Shown here in pieces: positions 34,782 through 42,659 of a stretch of 64,000 bases of DNA. The notes under the pieces were generated by a model. That model saw only the letters and a list, made by a program, of their open reading frames with translations. It was not told the DNA's origin and did not search any database. Location: the NCBI GenBank assembly GCA_013823945.1, contig PNMZ01000003.1, forward strand, positions 124,001 through 188,000, given 5' to 3'. The translations under genes were made by a program, and so were the position numbers. Source of the DNA: a bacterium (GTDB lineage: Bacteria > Armatimonadota > Fimbriimonadia > Fimbriimonadales > Fimbriimonadaceae). Each line of letters starts with the position of its first letter. The first letter of the stretch is position 1.

Positions 34782-36386
34782 ATGAATTCAACGATGGAGC
34801 GAAGTTTTGGGATTGAGGTCGAAAAGCGGAGGACGTTTGCGATTATTTCGCACCCGGACGCTGGGAAGACGACCTTGACGGAGAAGCTTTTGCTTTATAG
34901 TGGAGCGATTCAGAGTGCGGGATCGGTGAAGGCGAAATCGAGCGGCAAGAAAGCGACTTCGGACTGGATGGAGCTGGAAAAGCAGCGGGGGATTTCTGTT
35001 ACTTCGACGGTGCTGCAGTTCCCGTATCGGGAATACATGTTAAACCTGCTGGACACACCGGGGCACAACGACTTTAGTGCGGACACTTACCGAACGCTCA
35101 CGGCGGCAGATAGTGCGGTGATGATTGTTGACTATGCCAAAGGGGTGGAGGCGCAGACGCGGAAGCTGTTCACGGTTTGTTCGGATCGGGGGATTCCGAT
35201 TTTTACTTTCGTCAACAAGCTTGATCACGATGGTCTCGGGCCGCTGACGATCATGGAGGACATTGACGAGGCACTGGGGATGACGTGTGTGCCGATGAAT
35301 TGGCCGATTGGGGAAGGGATTGACTTCCGAGGGGTTTATGACCGGGCGAGCAAGACGGTTTCGCTTTATCAGCGGGGAGCGCGGGGGGCAAAGAAGGTGG
35401 AGACAGATTCGATTCACATTGACGACCCGCGAGCGAAGGAAGTTTTGGGGGAGAAGAACTACGCTCAGTTGATGGATGATATTGAACTGCTGGATGTGGC
35501 GCATGATCAGCTTGACTTTGAGCTGGTGAAGCAAGGGAAGCAGTCGCCGATGTATTTTGGGTCGGCACTCACGAACTTTGGGGTTGAGGCGTTCTTGAAT
35601 TCTTTTGTGGGGATTGCACCGGCTCCGCACGGGCGTGAGAACGTGGCGGGAGGAGTGACCAAGACGGAAGATGAGTTTTCGGCGTTTGTGTTTAAGATTC
35701 AGGCGAATATGAACCCGGAACACCGGGACAGGATTGCGTTTATTCGGATTGTGAGTGGAGTGTTTGAGAAGGATATGGAGGTGACCCATGTCCAGAGCGG
35801 GAAGAAGCTGAAGTTGTCGCGCCCGCAGAGAGTTTTTGGGAGTGACCGGGAGATTATTGAGGAAGCGTTTCCGGGGGATATCATTGGGATTCCGAACCCC
35901 GGGTATTTGCTGCTGGGGGATACTTTGACGACGGGGAAGAAGGTGGAATATGCGGAGGTTCCAGCCTTCACACCGGAGATTTTTGCCAGCTTGACGAACT
36001 ACGATTCGTCGCGGTTTAAGCATTATGATAAGGGGGTTTTGCAGCTCGCGGCGGAGGGCTTGGTGGAGTTGTATTCCGATCCTCGTTCTGATACGAAGCA
36101 GTACATCCTGGGCGCGATTGGGATGTTGCAGTTTGAGGTTGTGAAGTTCCGGCTTGAGGCGGAGTATGGGGTGAAAACGGACTTTGGGGTGATGAGTCAG
36201 CGGTTGATTCGGTGGTTTGAAGGGGATTTGGGTGAGTTGACGGGGATCTATTTGCCGACAGGGTGTAAGCGGGTTTTGGATAGTGAGGGGCGGACGGCGT
36301 TTCTGTTTGGGTCGGAGTATGAGGTTGGGAACTTGCAAGGGAAGCTGAAAGCGGCGAAACTCTTGGAGCGGGCACCGCGCGGGTAG
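34782..36386 (+). CDS. prfC: peptide chain release factor 3
   Basis: 534 residues of the translational GTPase RF3. G1 is SHPDAGKTTL, the switch I region is DWMELEKQRGISVTST, G3 is DTPGHNDF and G4 is NKLDHD. The RF3-type middle and C-terminal domains follow (PQRVFGSDREIIEEAFPGDIIG, GAIGMLQFEVVKFRLEAEYG). RF3 removes RF1/RF2 from the ribosome after termination. Start ATG 34782 has GAGG 5-8 nt upstream; the frame extends further left but is not coding there. It is divergent from the selenoprotein gene, separated by 78 nt. Confidence 0.95.
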   Translation: MNSTMERSFGIEVEKRRTFAIISHPDAGKTTLTEKLLLYSGAIQSAGSVKAKSSGKKATSDWMELEKQRGISVTSTVLQFPYREYMLNLLDTPGHNDFSADTYRTLTAADSAVMIVDYAKGVEAQTRKLFTVCSDRGIPIFTFVNKLDHDGLGPLTIMEDIDEALGMTCVPMNWPIGEGIDFRGVYDRASKTVSLYQRGARGAKKVETDSIHIDDPRAKEVLGEKNYAQLMDDIELLDVAHDQLDFELVKQGKQSPMYFGSALTNFGVEAFLNSFVGIAPAPHGRENVAGGVTKTEDEFSAFVFKIQANMNPEHRDRIAFIRIVSGVFEKDMEVTHVQSGKKLKLSRPQRVFGSDREIIEEAFPGDIIGIPNPGYLLLGDTLTTGKKVEYAEVPAFTPEIFASLTNYDSSRFKHYDKGVLQLAAEGLVELYSDPRSDTKQYILGAIGMLQFEVVKFRLEAEYGVKTDFGVMSQRLIRWFEGDLGELTGIYLPTGCKRVLDSEGRTAFLFGSEYEVGNLQGKLKAAKLLERAPRG

Positions 36387-36439
36387 TTGATTTTGTAATT
36401 ACTGTAACATTTGCGGGGGATGTGTGTTACCCTGGGGGT

Positions 36440-37258
36440 ATGAAAACAGCGCGCGTTTCTCTTTTCGGTTTGGCTTTTGCGGGGTTGATGGTGGCGGGTT
36501 GCGGTGGAGGTGGTTCTTCGAGCCCGTCGGATTTTATTTACTATGCGAGTAACGGATTCACGTTGGTGCGCGAGGATTTTCCGACGGGGAATGCCTTTAC
36601 TTCGGGGACTGGTCCGGGGATGTCGCGGATGCGGCTCAGTCCGGATAAATCGCAGATTTTGTTTGTTTCTAACAATCAGTTGTATTTGATCAATGCGAAC
36701 GGAACGGGATTGACGACTTTGACAGGGTTCCGGAATGGGGACTGGAACGGTGATGGGTCGAAAATCTATGGGATTTCGACCACTGGGTTTAAGGTGCGGT
36801 CAGTGAATCCGGATGGGACGGGAGTTTCGGGGGATCTGTTCGATGGCAACTTTGGGGGTGGTATCCAAGATATTGATGTGAACGACCAAGGGACAAAGAT
36901 TGCGATTGATTATGTTCCGACGGGATTTCGACGGATTTATACGATGAATTTGGATGGGAGTTCGCTGTTTGCGGTGACGGCGAACACCGTTGATTCAACG
37001 AATATGCGCTGGAGTCCGAATGGGGCGTCGTTTGTTTTTACACGGAATGACGACATCTACACAATTGATGCGGACGGAACAGACGAGGGGATTTTGGCAA
37101 ACACGGCGGCGATTGAAGGCCAGCCAAGCTTCCGGGATGCGAACACGATTGTTTATGTGGCGGATGGTGATATTTGGCGGATGGCGGCGGACGGAACGGG
37201 TCAGACCAAGATCATTGACACGGCGGCGACTTTGACTTGGCCGGTGAGTAAGAACTGA
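36440..37258 (+). CDS. TolB-like beta-propeller lipoprotein
   Basis: 272 residues. Lipoprotein signal ending VAGC, then a Gly/Ser linker. Repeated blades of the TolB/WD40-like type follow: 'MRLSPDKSQILFVSNNQLYLINANGTG', 'RRIYTMNLDGSSLFAV', 'MRWSPNGASFVFTRNDDIYTIDADGTD' and 'GDIWRMAADGTG'. It probably sits lipid-anchored outside the inner membrane and binds a partner protein. ATG 36440 follows a GGGGG ribosome site. It starts 54 nt after prfC and may be co-transcribed. Confidence 0.8.
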   Translation: MKTARVSLFGLAFAGLMVAGCGGGGSSSPSDFIYYASNGFTLVREDFPTGNAFTSGTGPGMSRMRLSPDKSQILFVSNNQLYLINANGTGLTTLTGFRNGDWNGDGSKIYGISTTGFKVRSVNPDGTGVSGDLFDGNFGGGIQDIDVNDQGTKIAIDYVPTGFRRIYTMNLDGSSLFAVTANTVDSTNMRWSPNGASFVFTRNDDIYTIDADGTDEGILANTAAIEGQPSFRDANTIVYVADGDIWRMAADGTGQTKIIDTAATLTWPVSKN

Positions 37259-37328
37259 TTTTGAGTTCGGTGGGCGGGGTGATCTGGTGAAGATTTCCCC
37301 GCTTTTTTGGCGTTTGGGGCGAGGTAAA

Positions 37329-37520
37329 ATGGGGGTTGTGGAACGGGGTGAAGTTCGGGTTTTTGAATCGGTGGAGGCGGCGGATGAGGCGGCGCGGGAG
37401 GCGTTACGGCGGATGACGCCGGAGGAGCGGGTGGCGTTGGCATTTGCGATTTCGGGGTGGACGAAGGATGGGAAGATTGAGCAAACTTCTCAGATAGTCG
37501 ATTGCTTATATTATTCTTGA
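37329..37520 (+). CDS. small acidic protein with Ala-rich helix, possible antitoxin-like
   Basis: 63 residues. 'VFESVEAADEAAREALRRMTPEERVALAFAISGW' resembles small proteins with the 'F.s.eEAd.Ad...y..mTPeERL' pattern that often precede nucleotidyltransferase genes. The expected partner is absent. ATG 37329 follows GAGGTAAA, a fair ribosome site. The stop lies within the end of the convergent DUF2971 gene (10-nt overlap). Confidence 0.5.
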   Translation: MGVVERGEVRVFESVEAADEAAREALRRMTPEERVALAFAISGWTKDGKIEQTSQIVDCLYYS

Positions 37521-38335
37521 GAACATGAATCTTCGGTTTCAATAAAGATTGACATAGGCAATCGCACCTTCGAGACGTCCTCTTTTTTAACCACTAGATT
37601 TGCTTGAAAGACTTCATATAATTGATATGGGCCGGATGCAAGTCGAGATGTGGAAACATTGATTGAGAACCCTTTTGAATCTAAATATTTTGTAAGCGCT
37701 TTTTCAAGAAATGAAAGCTCCGGGGATAGAACTATTCGCTCGATCCAATCAGAAGGGTTGTTTGGTAACAGAATTCCTGCATTCGTAAGGTAATGTTCTC
37801 GATCTCCGACGCAAAGTGGATCGATTACTAGCCGTGTTTCACACTCGGCTGAGAATTCCCTTTGCTTGTGCATAATATTGTTCAAAATATTTAGAGGCTG
37901 TATTTCTTCCTCATCTAGATCGATGTATCGAACATTACCCAACATAGGAGAGCGTTCACACGAGTTTCCTATGGAAGAAAGTAATTTGTCACTTTTTGTT
38001 ACAACTGCAATTCCTCGATCTGCCCCGTAGTGTTTCCACATAAGCCAGCTTTCCACTTGTTGGCGGTGCCAGCAAGTGACTGCTCTTGGGATTTCGTTAT
38101 TGGCCCTATAGATGTTTCTCCTGAACTCTTCACCTTCTCGCCCTTCATATTTTTCTAGTGCTTCGATAGTCTTTTTTGAGTAGCACCCTTCAAAAGGGTC
38201 CTCAAAGTACATGGGATATGTGAAATGCATTAGATTGGTTTCGATTAATGCGAAGAAGTGTTCGAATCGCAAATATCGCCATAGTATTTCGTCCTTAGAA
38301 GTTTCTTCGAATTGATAGCTGACTTGCTCACTCAT
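37511..38335 (-). CDS. DUF2971-domain protein
   Basis: 274 residues. 'ILWRYLRFEHFFALIETNLMHFTYPMYFEDPFEG' is the usual DUF2971 opening (y+y...l...l.fs.p..fnDPfE). 'VTCWHRQQVESWLMWKHYGADRGIAVVTK' is the central C-W...S..MW..Y motif. Function is unknown; DUF2971 genes are common in variable regions. Composition is clearly AT-richer than both neighbours. It starts inside the end of the ABC transporter gene (8-nt overlap), so it appears to have been inserted downstream of an existing transcription unit. Confidence 0.8.
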   Translation of the reverse strand: MSEQVSYQFEETSKDEILWRYLRFEHFFALIETNLMHFTYPMYFEDPFEGCYSKKTIEALEKYEGREGEEFRRNIYRANNEIPRAVTCWHRQQVESWLMWKHYGADRGIAVVTKSDKLLSSIGNSCERSPMLGNVRYIDLDEEEIQPLNILNNIMHKQREFSAECETRLVIDPLCVGDREHYLTNAGILLPNNPSDWIERIVLSPELSFLEKALTKYLDSKGFSINVSTSRLASGPYQLYEVFQANLVVKKEDVSKVRLPMSIFIETEDSCSQE

Positions 38336-40112
38336 GAGTAATTTTATCCTGAGATTGTCCAGTCTGAACGCGCCAAAGGGCGGCGTAGAGGCCGTTTGAT
38401 TCGGAGAGTTGATCGTGGGTGCCGGATTCGATGATCTCGCCGTTTTCGAGAACCCAAATTTTATCTGCATCCCGAATGGTTGATAGCCGGTGGGCGATCA
38501 TGACGGCGGTGCGGCCTTTGGTGACCACGGCGAGTGACCGCTGGATGGCGGCTTCGGTTTCGTTATCCACGGCGCTAGTGGCTTCATCGAGAACCAGAAT
38601 TGCAGGATCCCGCAAGATGGCGCGGGCGATGGAGATGCGTTGGCGTTGACCACCAGAAAGCTTTTGGCCGCGTTCGCCGACGATGGTGTCGTAGCCGTTC
38701 GGGAGGGCGAGGATGAACTCGTGAGCTTCGGCGGAGCGGGCGGAGGCTTCGATTTCTTCGGTGGTGGCGTCGGGTTTTCCGTAGCCAATGTTCTCGCGAA
38801 CGGTGCCGTGAAAGAGGAAGACATCTTGGCTGACAAAGCCGATTGCGCCGCGTAGGGCGGAATAGCTGAGATCGGTGAGGGGGAGGCCGTCGAGGGTGAC
38901 CTGCCCGGAAATGGGATCGTGGAACCGGAGGAGGAGGCGGATAATGGTGGATTTTCCGGAGCCGGTGGCCCCGACGATGGCATGGGTTTCGCCGGCGGGA
39001 ATGTGCATGGAAACGCCTTTGAGGACGGGGGTGCCCGCGATGTAGCTGAAGGTGACGTTTTGGAGGTTGATTTCGCCTTGGATCGGGGTGGCGAGGGTTT
39101 TTTGACCTTCGACCATTTGGGGTTTGGTGTCGAAGAGGTTTTGGATGCGGTGGGTGCTGGCGAGGAAGCGTTGGAATTGGTCAAGGGTTTCACCGAGGCT
39201 GGTGAGGGGCCAGAGGAGCCGCTGGGTCATGAAGACGAGGACGGAGTAGATTCCGACGCTAAGGGTGCCATTGAGGGCGAGCCATCCGCCGACGAGGAGG
39301 GTGCCGGTGAACCCGGTGAGGATTCCCATGCGGATGAGGGGGACGAAGGCGGCGGAGAACTTGATGGCTTCTTGATTGGCGGTGCGGTATTCGTTGCTGA
39401 CAGTGGCGAGGCGTTCGGCTTCGCGGGATTCTGAGGTGAAGGCTTTGATGGTGGTGATTCCGCCGAGGTTGGCGGAGAGGGTGCTGCTGAGTCCGGCGAC
39501 GGCTTCGCGGACTTTGGTGTAGCGGGGTTTGAGTCGTTTTTGGTAGAAGATGCTGCCCCAGACGATGATCGGGATTGGGATCATGGCAAGGACGGTGACG
39601 AGGAGGGAACTGGCGGCGAAGACGGCTCCGACAAGGATGATGTTCCAGAAGAGGCGGATGAAGCTGGATGCGCCGGTATCGAGGAAGCGTTCGAGTTGAT
39701 TGATGTCGTCGTTGAGAATGCTGAGGAGTCCGCCGGACGAGTTGTCTTCGAACCAGCTGACTTCGAGGTTTTGGACGTGGGCGTAGAGCTTGGTGCGGAT
39801 TTCGTGTTCGATGGTTTGGCTGAGGTTGCGCCAGGCGGTGGCGGAGAGATAGCCGAAGAGGCTTTCGAGCATCCAGACGACGAGGTTGATTCCGGCGAGG
39901 ATGAGGAGTTGGTGCCACTTATCGGTGATGCCGAAGACGGTGGCGAACATGGAATCTTGGCCTTTGACGATGACATCGATGGCGATTCCGATGAGAATCT
40001 CGGGGGCGACGTCCATGACTTTGCCGAGGGTTTCGTAGATGGAGGCGACGATGATTTTGGGTCGGTGGGGGCGGGCGTACTGCCACAGCCATGGGAGTCC
40101 GGCTTGGGTCAT
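38328..40112 (-). CDS. ABC transporter, fused permease and ATPase (exporter type)
   Basis: 594 residues. The six-helix ABC exporter membrane domain spans ~1-320 and the nucleotide-binding domain ~335-585. Visible are Walker A GATGSGKST (~381-389), the Q-loop GFVSQDVFLFHGTVRENIGYG, the signature LSGGQRQRISIARAIL, Walker B ILVLDEATSAVD and the H-loop IAHRLSTI. Architecture is that of MsbA/BmrA-type lipid or multidrug exporters acting as homodimers or heterodimers. The substrate cannot be told. Confidence 0.92.
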   Translation of the reverse strand: MTQAGLPWLWQYARPHRPKIIVASIYETLGKVMDVAPEILIGIAIDVIVKGQDSMFATVFGITDKWHQLLILAGINLVVWMLESLFGYLSATAWRNLSQTIEHEIRTKLYAHVQNLEVSWFEDNSSGGLLSILNDDINQLERFLDTGASSFIRLFWNIILVGAVFAASSLLVTVLAMIPIPIIVWGSIFYQKRLKPRYTKVREAVAGLSSTLSANLGGITTIKAFTSESREAERLATVSNEYRTANQEAIKFSAAFVPLIRMGILTGFTGTLLVGGWLALNGTLSVGIYSVLVFMTQRLLWPLTSLGETLDQFQRFLASTHRIQNLFDTKPQMVEGQKTLATPIQGEINLQNVTFSYIAGTPVLKGVSMHIPAGETHAIVGATGSGKSTIIRLLLRFHDPISGQVTLDGLPLTDLSYSALRGAIGFVSQDVFLFHGTVRENIGYGKPDATTEEIEASARSAEAHEFILALPNGYDTIVGERGQKLSGGQRQRISIARAILRDPAILVLDEATSAVDNETEAAIQRSLAVVTKGRTAVMIAHRLSTIRDADKIWVLENGEIIESGTHDQLSESNGLYAALWRVQTGQSQDKITHE

Positions 40113-40164
40113 GGAGATTGCTTTATGTTGACAGAGTTTTTTGGGGGGGAAAGGGGATTTTCGG

Positions 40165-40216
40165 CGACCTCACCCCCCCACCCTCCTCTCAATTGAAACG
40201 GCGAGGGGGAGTAGGC
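40165..40216. repeat. dispersed repeat, family B (copy 2)
   Basis: GCGACCTCACCCCCCCACCCTCCTCTCAATTGAAACGGCGAGGGGGAGTAGG lies in the 155-nt gap between the divergent ABC transporter and DUF5665-like genes. It matches the copy at 33475-33509. Confidence 0.55.
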
Positions 40217-40267
40217 TTCTGTGGATTGCATCGGATAATGGGATTAGAACGTTAGGAAGGGTGGGCT

Positions 40268-40540
40268 ATGGAACACGAACCGATATTGGACCGGGAGTTG
40301 GCGCGGCAGTTGACCGAGGCTTTGCGGGCGAACAATGAGCTGATGGAGCGGCAGTTGAAGTTTGGGAATAATTGGCGAGTTCAGGTTCGGAATGGGCTGG
40401 TCCAGGGTTTTAGCTTTGCGGTGGGGGCTTCGGTATTGGTTTCTGGGTTGATTTGGGTGTTGAAGCCTTTGCAGGGGATCGAGGCGTTGAAGGAGCCGAT
40501 TGAGACGTTGAGTTTGGAGTTGCAGAGGCGGGGGCGTTAG
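40268..40540 (+). CDS. small DUF5665-like membrane protein
   Basis: A 90-residue protein. A charged N-terminal helix (ELARQLTEALRANNELMERQLK) is followed by a basic stretch WRVQVRNGLVQG and one or two membrane helices (FSFAVGASVLVSGLIWVLKPL), then a short polar tail. This matches the layout of DUF5665, whose role is unknown. It is divergent from the ABC exporter. Its stop overlaps the RidA gene by TTAG. Confidence 0.6.
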   Translation: MEHEPILDRELARQLTEALRANNELMERQLKFGNNWRVQVRNGLVQGFSFAVGASVLVSGLIWVLKPLQGIEALKEPIETLSLELQRRGR

Positions 40541-40911
40541 GGGTTTATTGCGGCGGTGCAGTCGAGTTCAATGAGGCAGTTGTGGTTGAGGGGGAGGACG
40601 GGGATGATGGCGCGGGCGGGGCGGTGATCGCCGAAGAATTCTCGACAGCAGGCATTTACGGCGGGCCAGTGCTCGATGTTCGAAATGTAGATGTTGAGTT
40701 TGAGAACGTGTGATTTATCGGAGCCAGCGGTGATGAGGATTGTCTGGAGTTGTTCGAGGCAAAGATTGGTTTGATCCGTGATGTCGTCGGATATTGGTTT
40801 GCCTTCTTTTAGGGGGAGTTGACCGGAGACGTAAACGGTGCCGTTGTGGACGATGGCGGGGGAATAGTGCCCGGCGGGGATGGGGATTGATTCGGGCTGG
40901 ATTTTTTGCAT
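40537..40911 (-). CDS. RidA-family protein (YjgF/YER057c/UK114)
   Basis: 124 residues covering the RidA trimer subunit: YSPAIVHNGTVYVSGQLPL, NLCLEQLQTILITAGSDKSHVLKLNIYISNIEHW and the C-terminal RPARAIIPVLPLNHNCLIELDCTAAI. The Arg in RPARA lies where the deaminase-active-site Arg of RidA is found. RidA hydrolyses reactive 2-aminoacrylate-type imines made by PLP enzymes. It follows the phosphotransferase gene by 9 nt on the same strand, probably as last gene of that unit. Confidence 0.85.
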   Translation of the reverse strand: MQKIQPESIPIPAGHYSPAIVHNGTVYVSGQLPLKEGKPISDDITDQTNLCLEQLQTILITAGSDKSHVLKLNIYISNIEHWPAVNACCREFFGDHRPARAIIPVLPLNHNCLIELDCTAAINP

Positions 40912-40920
40912 TTGGGGAGT

Positions 40921-41733
40921 TTACATTTTGAAGTCGGTCATGAGTTTGTGGAATGTTGGGAGGACGGATTGCCAGCGGGGGCTAGGGTCTTCTTGAAGGT
41001 CGCAATAGCGGTCGATATAAAGCCAGGCGGCGATTCGGAACGGGTCAAGTTCTAGTGCTTTACTGGTACTGATGATTCGGTCGTGAGTGAATTTGTACAA
41101 GTTTGGGTGGTCTGGGAGAGTAAGAATCGGGTTGCGGAGGAAGGCAACGGGTTCGTAGTGGGGATCTCCGATCAGGCCCTTGGGGTCGATGGGGCGATAT
41201 GTAGATGTTCTATCGTCGAAAAGGATATTTTCGTGATGGAGGTCGCCATGTAGGAAGACGTGTTTTGGGGTGGTTTCGAGGAGGATTTTGGCGATTTCGG
41301 GAGGGTTTTTATAGAAATTGGCGAGTAGCGGGAAGTTTGTGGCGGGGAGAGTGGACATTGCTTGGGCGAGCGGGATGAAAATCGGGATGTCACTCATGTT
41401 CATGGGGTCGGCGGACAACCCCTCCCTCACCCTCCCCATACTTGGGGAGGGAGTTTCATTTGACACCATTGTAGTCAAAAGGGATTGACCGCCGGGGATG
41501 CGTTCCATGATGAGTGCGCCGGTTGGTTCGTGATGGGCGTAAATTTTGGGGCCGTTCACTTGTTGGATGAGGATGGCGGCTCGTGCACCGGAGGTTTGCT
41601 CTTCACCTTGGAACGGAACTTTGAGAATCCGTGTTCCGTCAGTAAAGATACGAGAGCAGTAGCCCGGGGGAAGCTCTTCGGTTGGGTTGAAATTGTTGTC
41701 CCGGGCGAACGGTTGAATATTCGCTGGAAACAT
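40921..41733 (-). CDS. APH-like small-molecule phosphotransferase with an inserted repeat
   Basis: 270 residues. The kinase-like fold shows GTRILKVPF, GALIMERIPGGQSL, the catalytic loop FLHGDLHHENILF and the metal motif PIDPKGLIGDPHYEPVAFL. That last motif matches the streptomycin/hydroxyurea phosphotransferase (APH_6_hur) group. Between the ATP-lobe and the catalytic loop, residues ~93-106 (ETPSPSMGRVREGL) are encoded by the dispersed repeat at 41416-41456, which keeps the frame. Whether it is active is unknown. It begins directly after the membrane-protein gene at 41734. Confidence 0.8.
   Translation of the reverse strand: MFPANIQPFARDNNFNPTEELPPGYCSRIFTDGTRILKVPFQGEEQTSGARAAILIQQVNGPKIYAHHEPTGALIMERIPGGQSLLTTMVSNETPSPSMGRVREGLSADPMNMSDIPIFIPLAQAMSTLPATNFPLLANFYKNPPEIAKILLETTPKHVFLHGDLHHENILFDDRTSTYRPIDPKGLIGDPHYEPVAFLRNPILTLPDHPNLYKFTHDRIISTSKALELDPFRIAAWLYIDRYCDLQEDPSPRWQSVLPTFHKLMTDFKM
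41416..41456. repeat. dispersed repeat, family A (copy 2), inside a coding region
   Basis: CAACCCCTCCCTCACCCTCCCCATACTTGGGGAGGGAGTTT matches 13668-13720. It lies in frame inside the phosphotransferase gene and adds ~14 residues rich in Pro, Ser, Arg and Gly. Confidence 0.6.
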
Positions 41734-42357
41734 TTATCTCTTAATTAAAAGAAGTAAGACGATGATTATTCCGATTCCAGCAAGAACGTAAGTGTAGTTA
41801 TTTTCCCAAAATGTTGCTATCGATTTCAGAAGATTTCTTTTTCGGGGAATTCGAATTTCAGATATCGGGAATATTTTCGTAAATCCCCATCCGTCGGATA
41901 ATTTCACGGTTCCACCGTCTTGATCAAATGCCATAACTGTACTCATATGCCAATTGTGAATTGGCCATAATGCTTGTACTTTCGTCCCTACTTGGAAATC
42001 TGCTTTGACAACTTTCTCTGCAGGAAGAGTTACTTCAGTACCATTTAGGAATCTAACTTTAATAACAGAACTCTTTGTAAGAACGACCCGCGCAACATAC
42101 ATTTTTCCATCTGGCCGCGAGGCGAAGACGAGATCGCCACTATTATAAGCGATTGGCTGAAAACTCAGCCGTTCTTGGAGTGCGAGTTCTACGGCCTCCC
42201 GCGGTAAACCTGCTTCTTCCGCTGCTATCAAGAGTGCTGCGGTTTCCGAATGATCACTTGAATTCTCTCCACTATGGATTTGTTCAGCCCGTTTTAGTAT
42301 TGCCTTGACTTCGTTTTCGTTCAATTCACCCACAAGTGAGATACTTCTGGGGAGCAT
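41734..42357 (-). CDS. tail-anchored membrane protein with SH3-like middle, paralogue of 44144-44764
   Basis: 207 residues in three parts. The first is a helical N-terminus 'VKAILKRAEQIH...LLIAAEEAGLPREAVELALQERL'. Next is a beta domain 'SGDLVFASRPDGKMYVARVV...VKVRFLNGTEVTLPAE...ALWPIHNWHMSTVMAF...VKLSDGWGFTKIFPISEIRI' that looks like two Tudor/SH3-like barrels. A C-terminal membrane helix (YVLAGIGIIIVLLLLIKR) completes it. All parts align with the protein at 44144. The role is unknown. It is AT-richer than its paralogue and followed directly by the phosphotransferase. Confidence 0.65.
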   Translation of the reverse strand: MLPRSISLVGELNENEVKAILKRAEQIHSGENSSDHSETAALLIAAEEAGLPREAVELALQERLSFQPIAYNSGDLVFASRPDGKMYVARVVLTKSSVIKVRFLNGTEVTLPAEKVVKADFQVGTKVQALWPIHNWHMSTVMAFDQDGGTVKLSDGWGFTKIFPISEIRIPRKRNLLKSIATFWENNYTYVLAGIGIIIVLLLLIKR

Positions 42358-42491
42358 AAAAGGATTCAAAATTGGTCTTGCTGGAGGTTTTCTTGATTAA
42401 GATTTATCAACTTCATCATAGTGCCGCGTGTCGGAGAACAGGTGATCATGATAGCGATCCAGGGGTATAGGAGAATGAGAATTTGGATTAT

Positions 42492-42659
42492 CTACGTGAC
42501 TCTTTTGGGGATATAAACCTCCTTCGGCGTTGACTTAAAAATCTGGGTTCCATCGGCAAGTTGGCGTGTGAATATGCCCGGGAGAATTTCTTCAAAGGGT
42601 GGGAAATTGTGGGATTCAGCGAATTCGTTGAATTCGGAGGGAAGCTGGTGGCTATTCAT
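42492..42659 (-). pseudogene. N-terminal fragment of an APH-like phosphotransferase
   Basis: 55 codons, with text FNEFAESHNFPPFEEILPGIFTRQLADGTQIFKS. They parallel the first ~45 residues of the gene at 40921-41733 (QPFARDNNFNPTEELPPGYCSRIFTDGTRILKV). A TAG follows and nothing kinase-like is seen afterwards. It sits directly after the D-aminoacylase gene (8-nt overlap of ATG 42659 with that stop), so it may still be translated. It is most likely a remnant of a duplicated copy. Confidence 0.55.
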
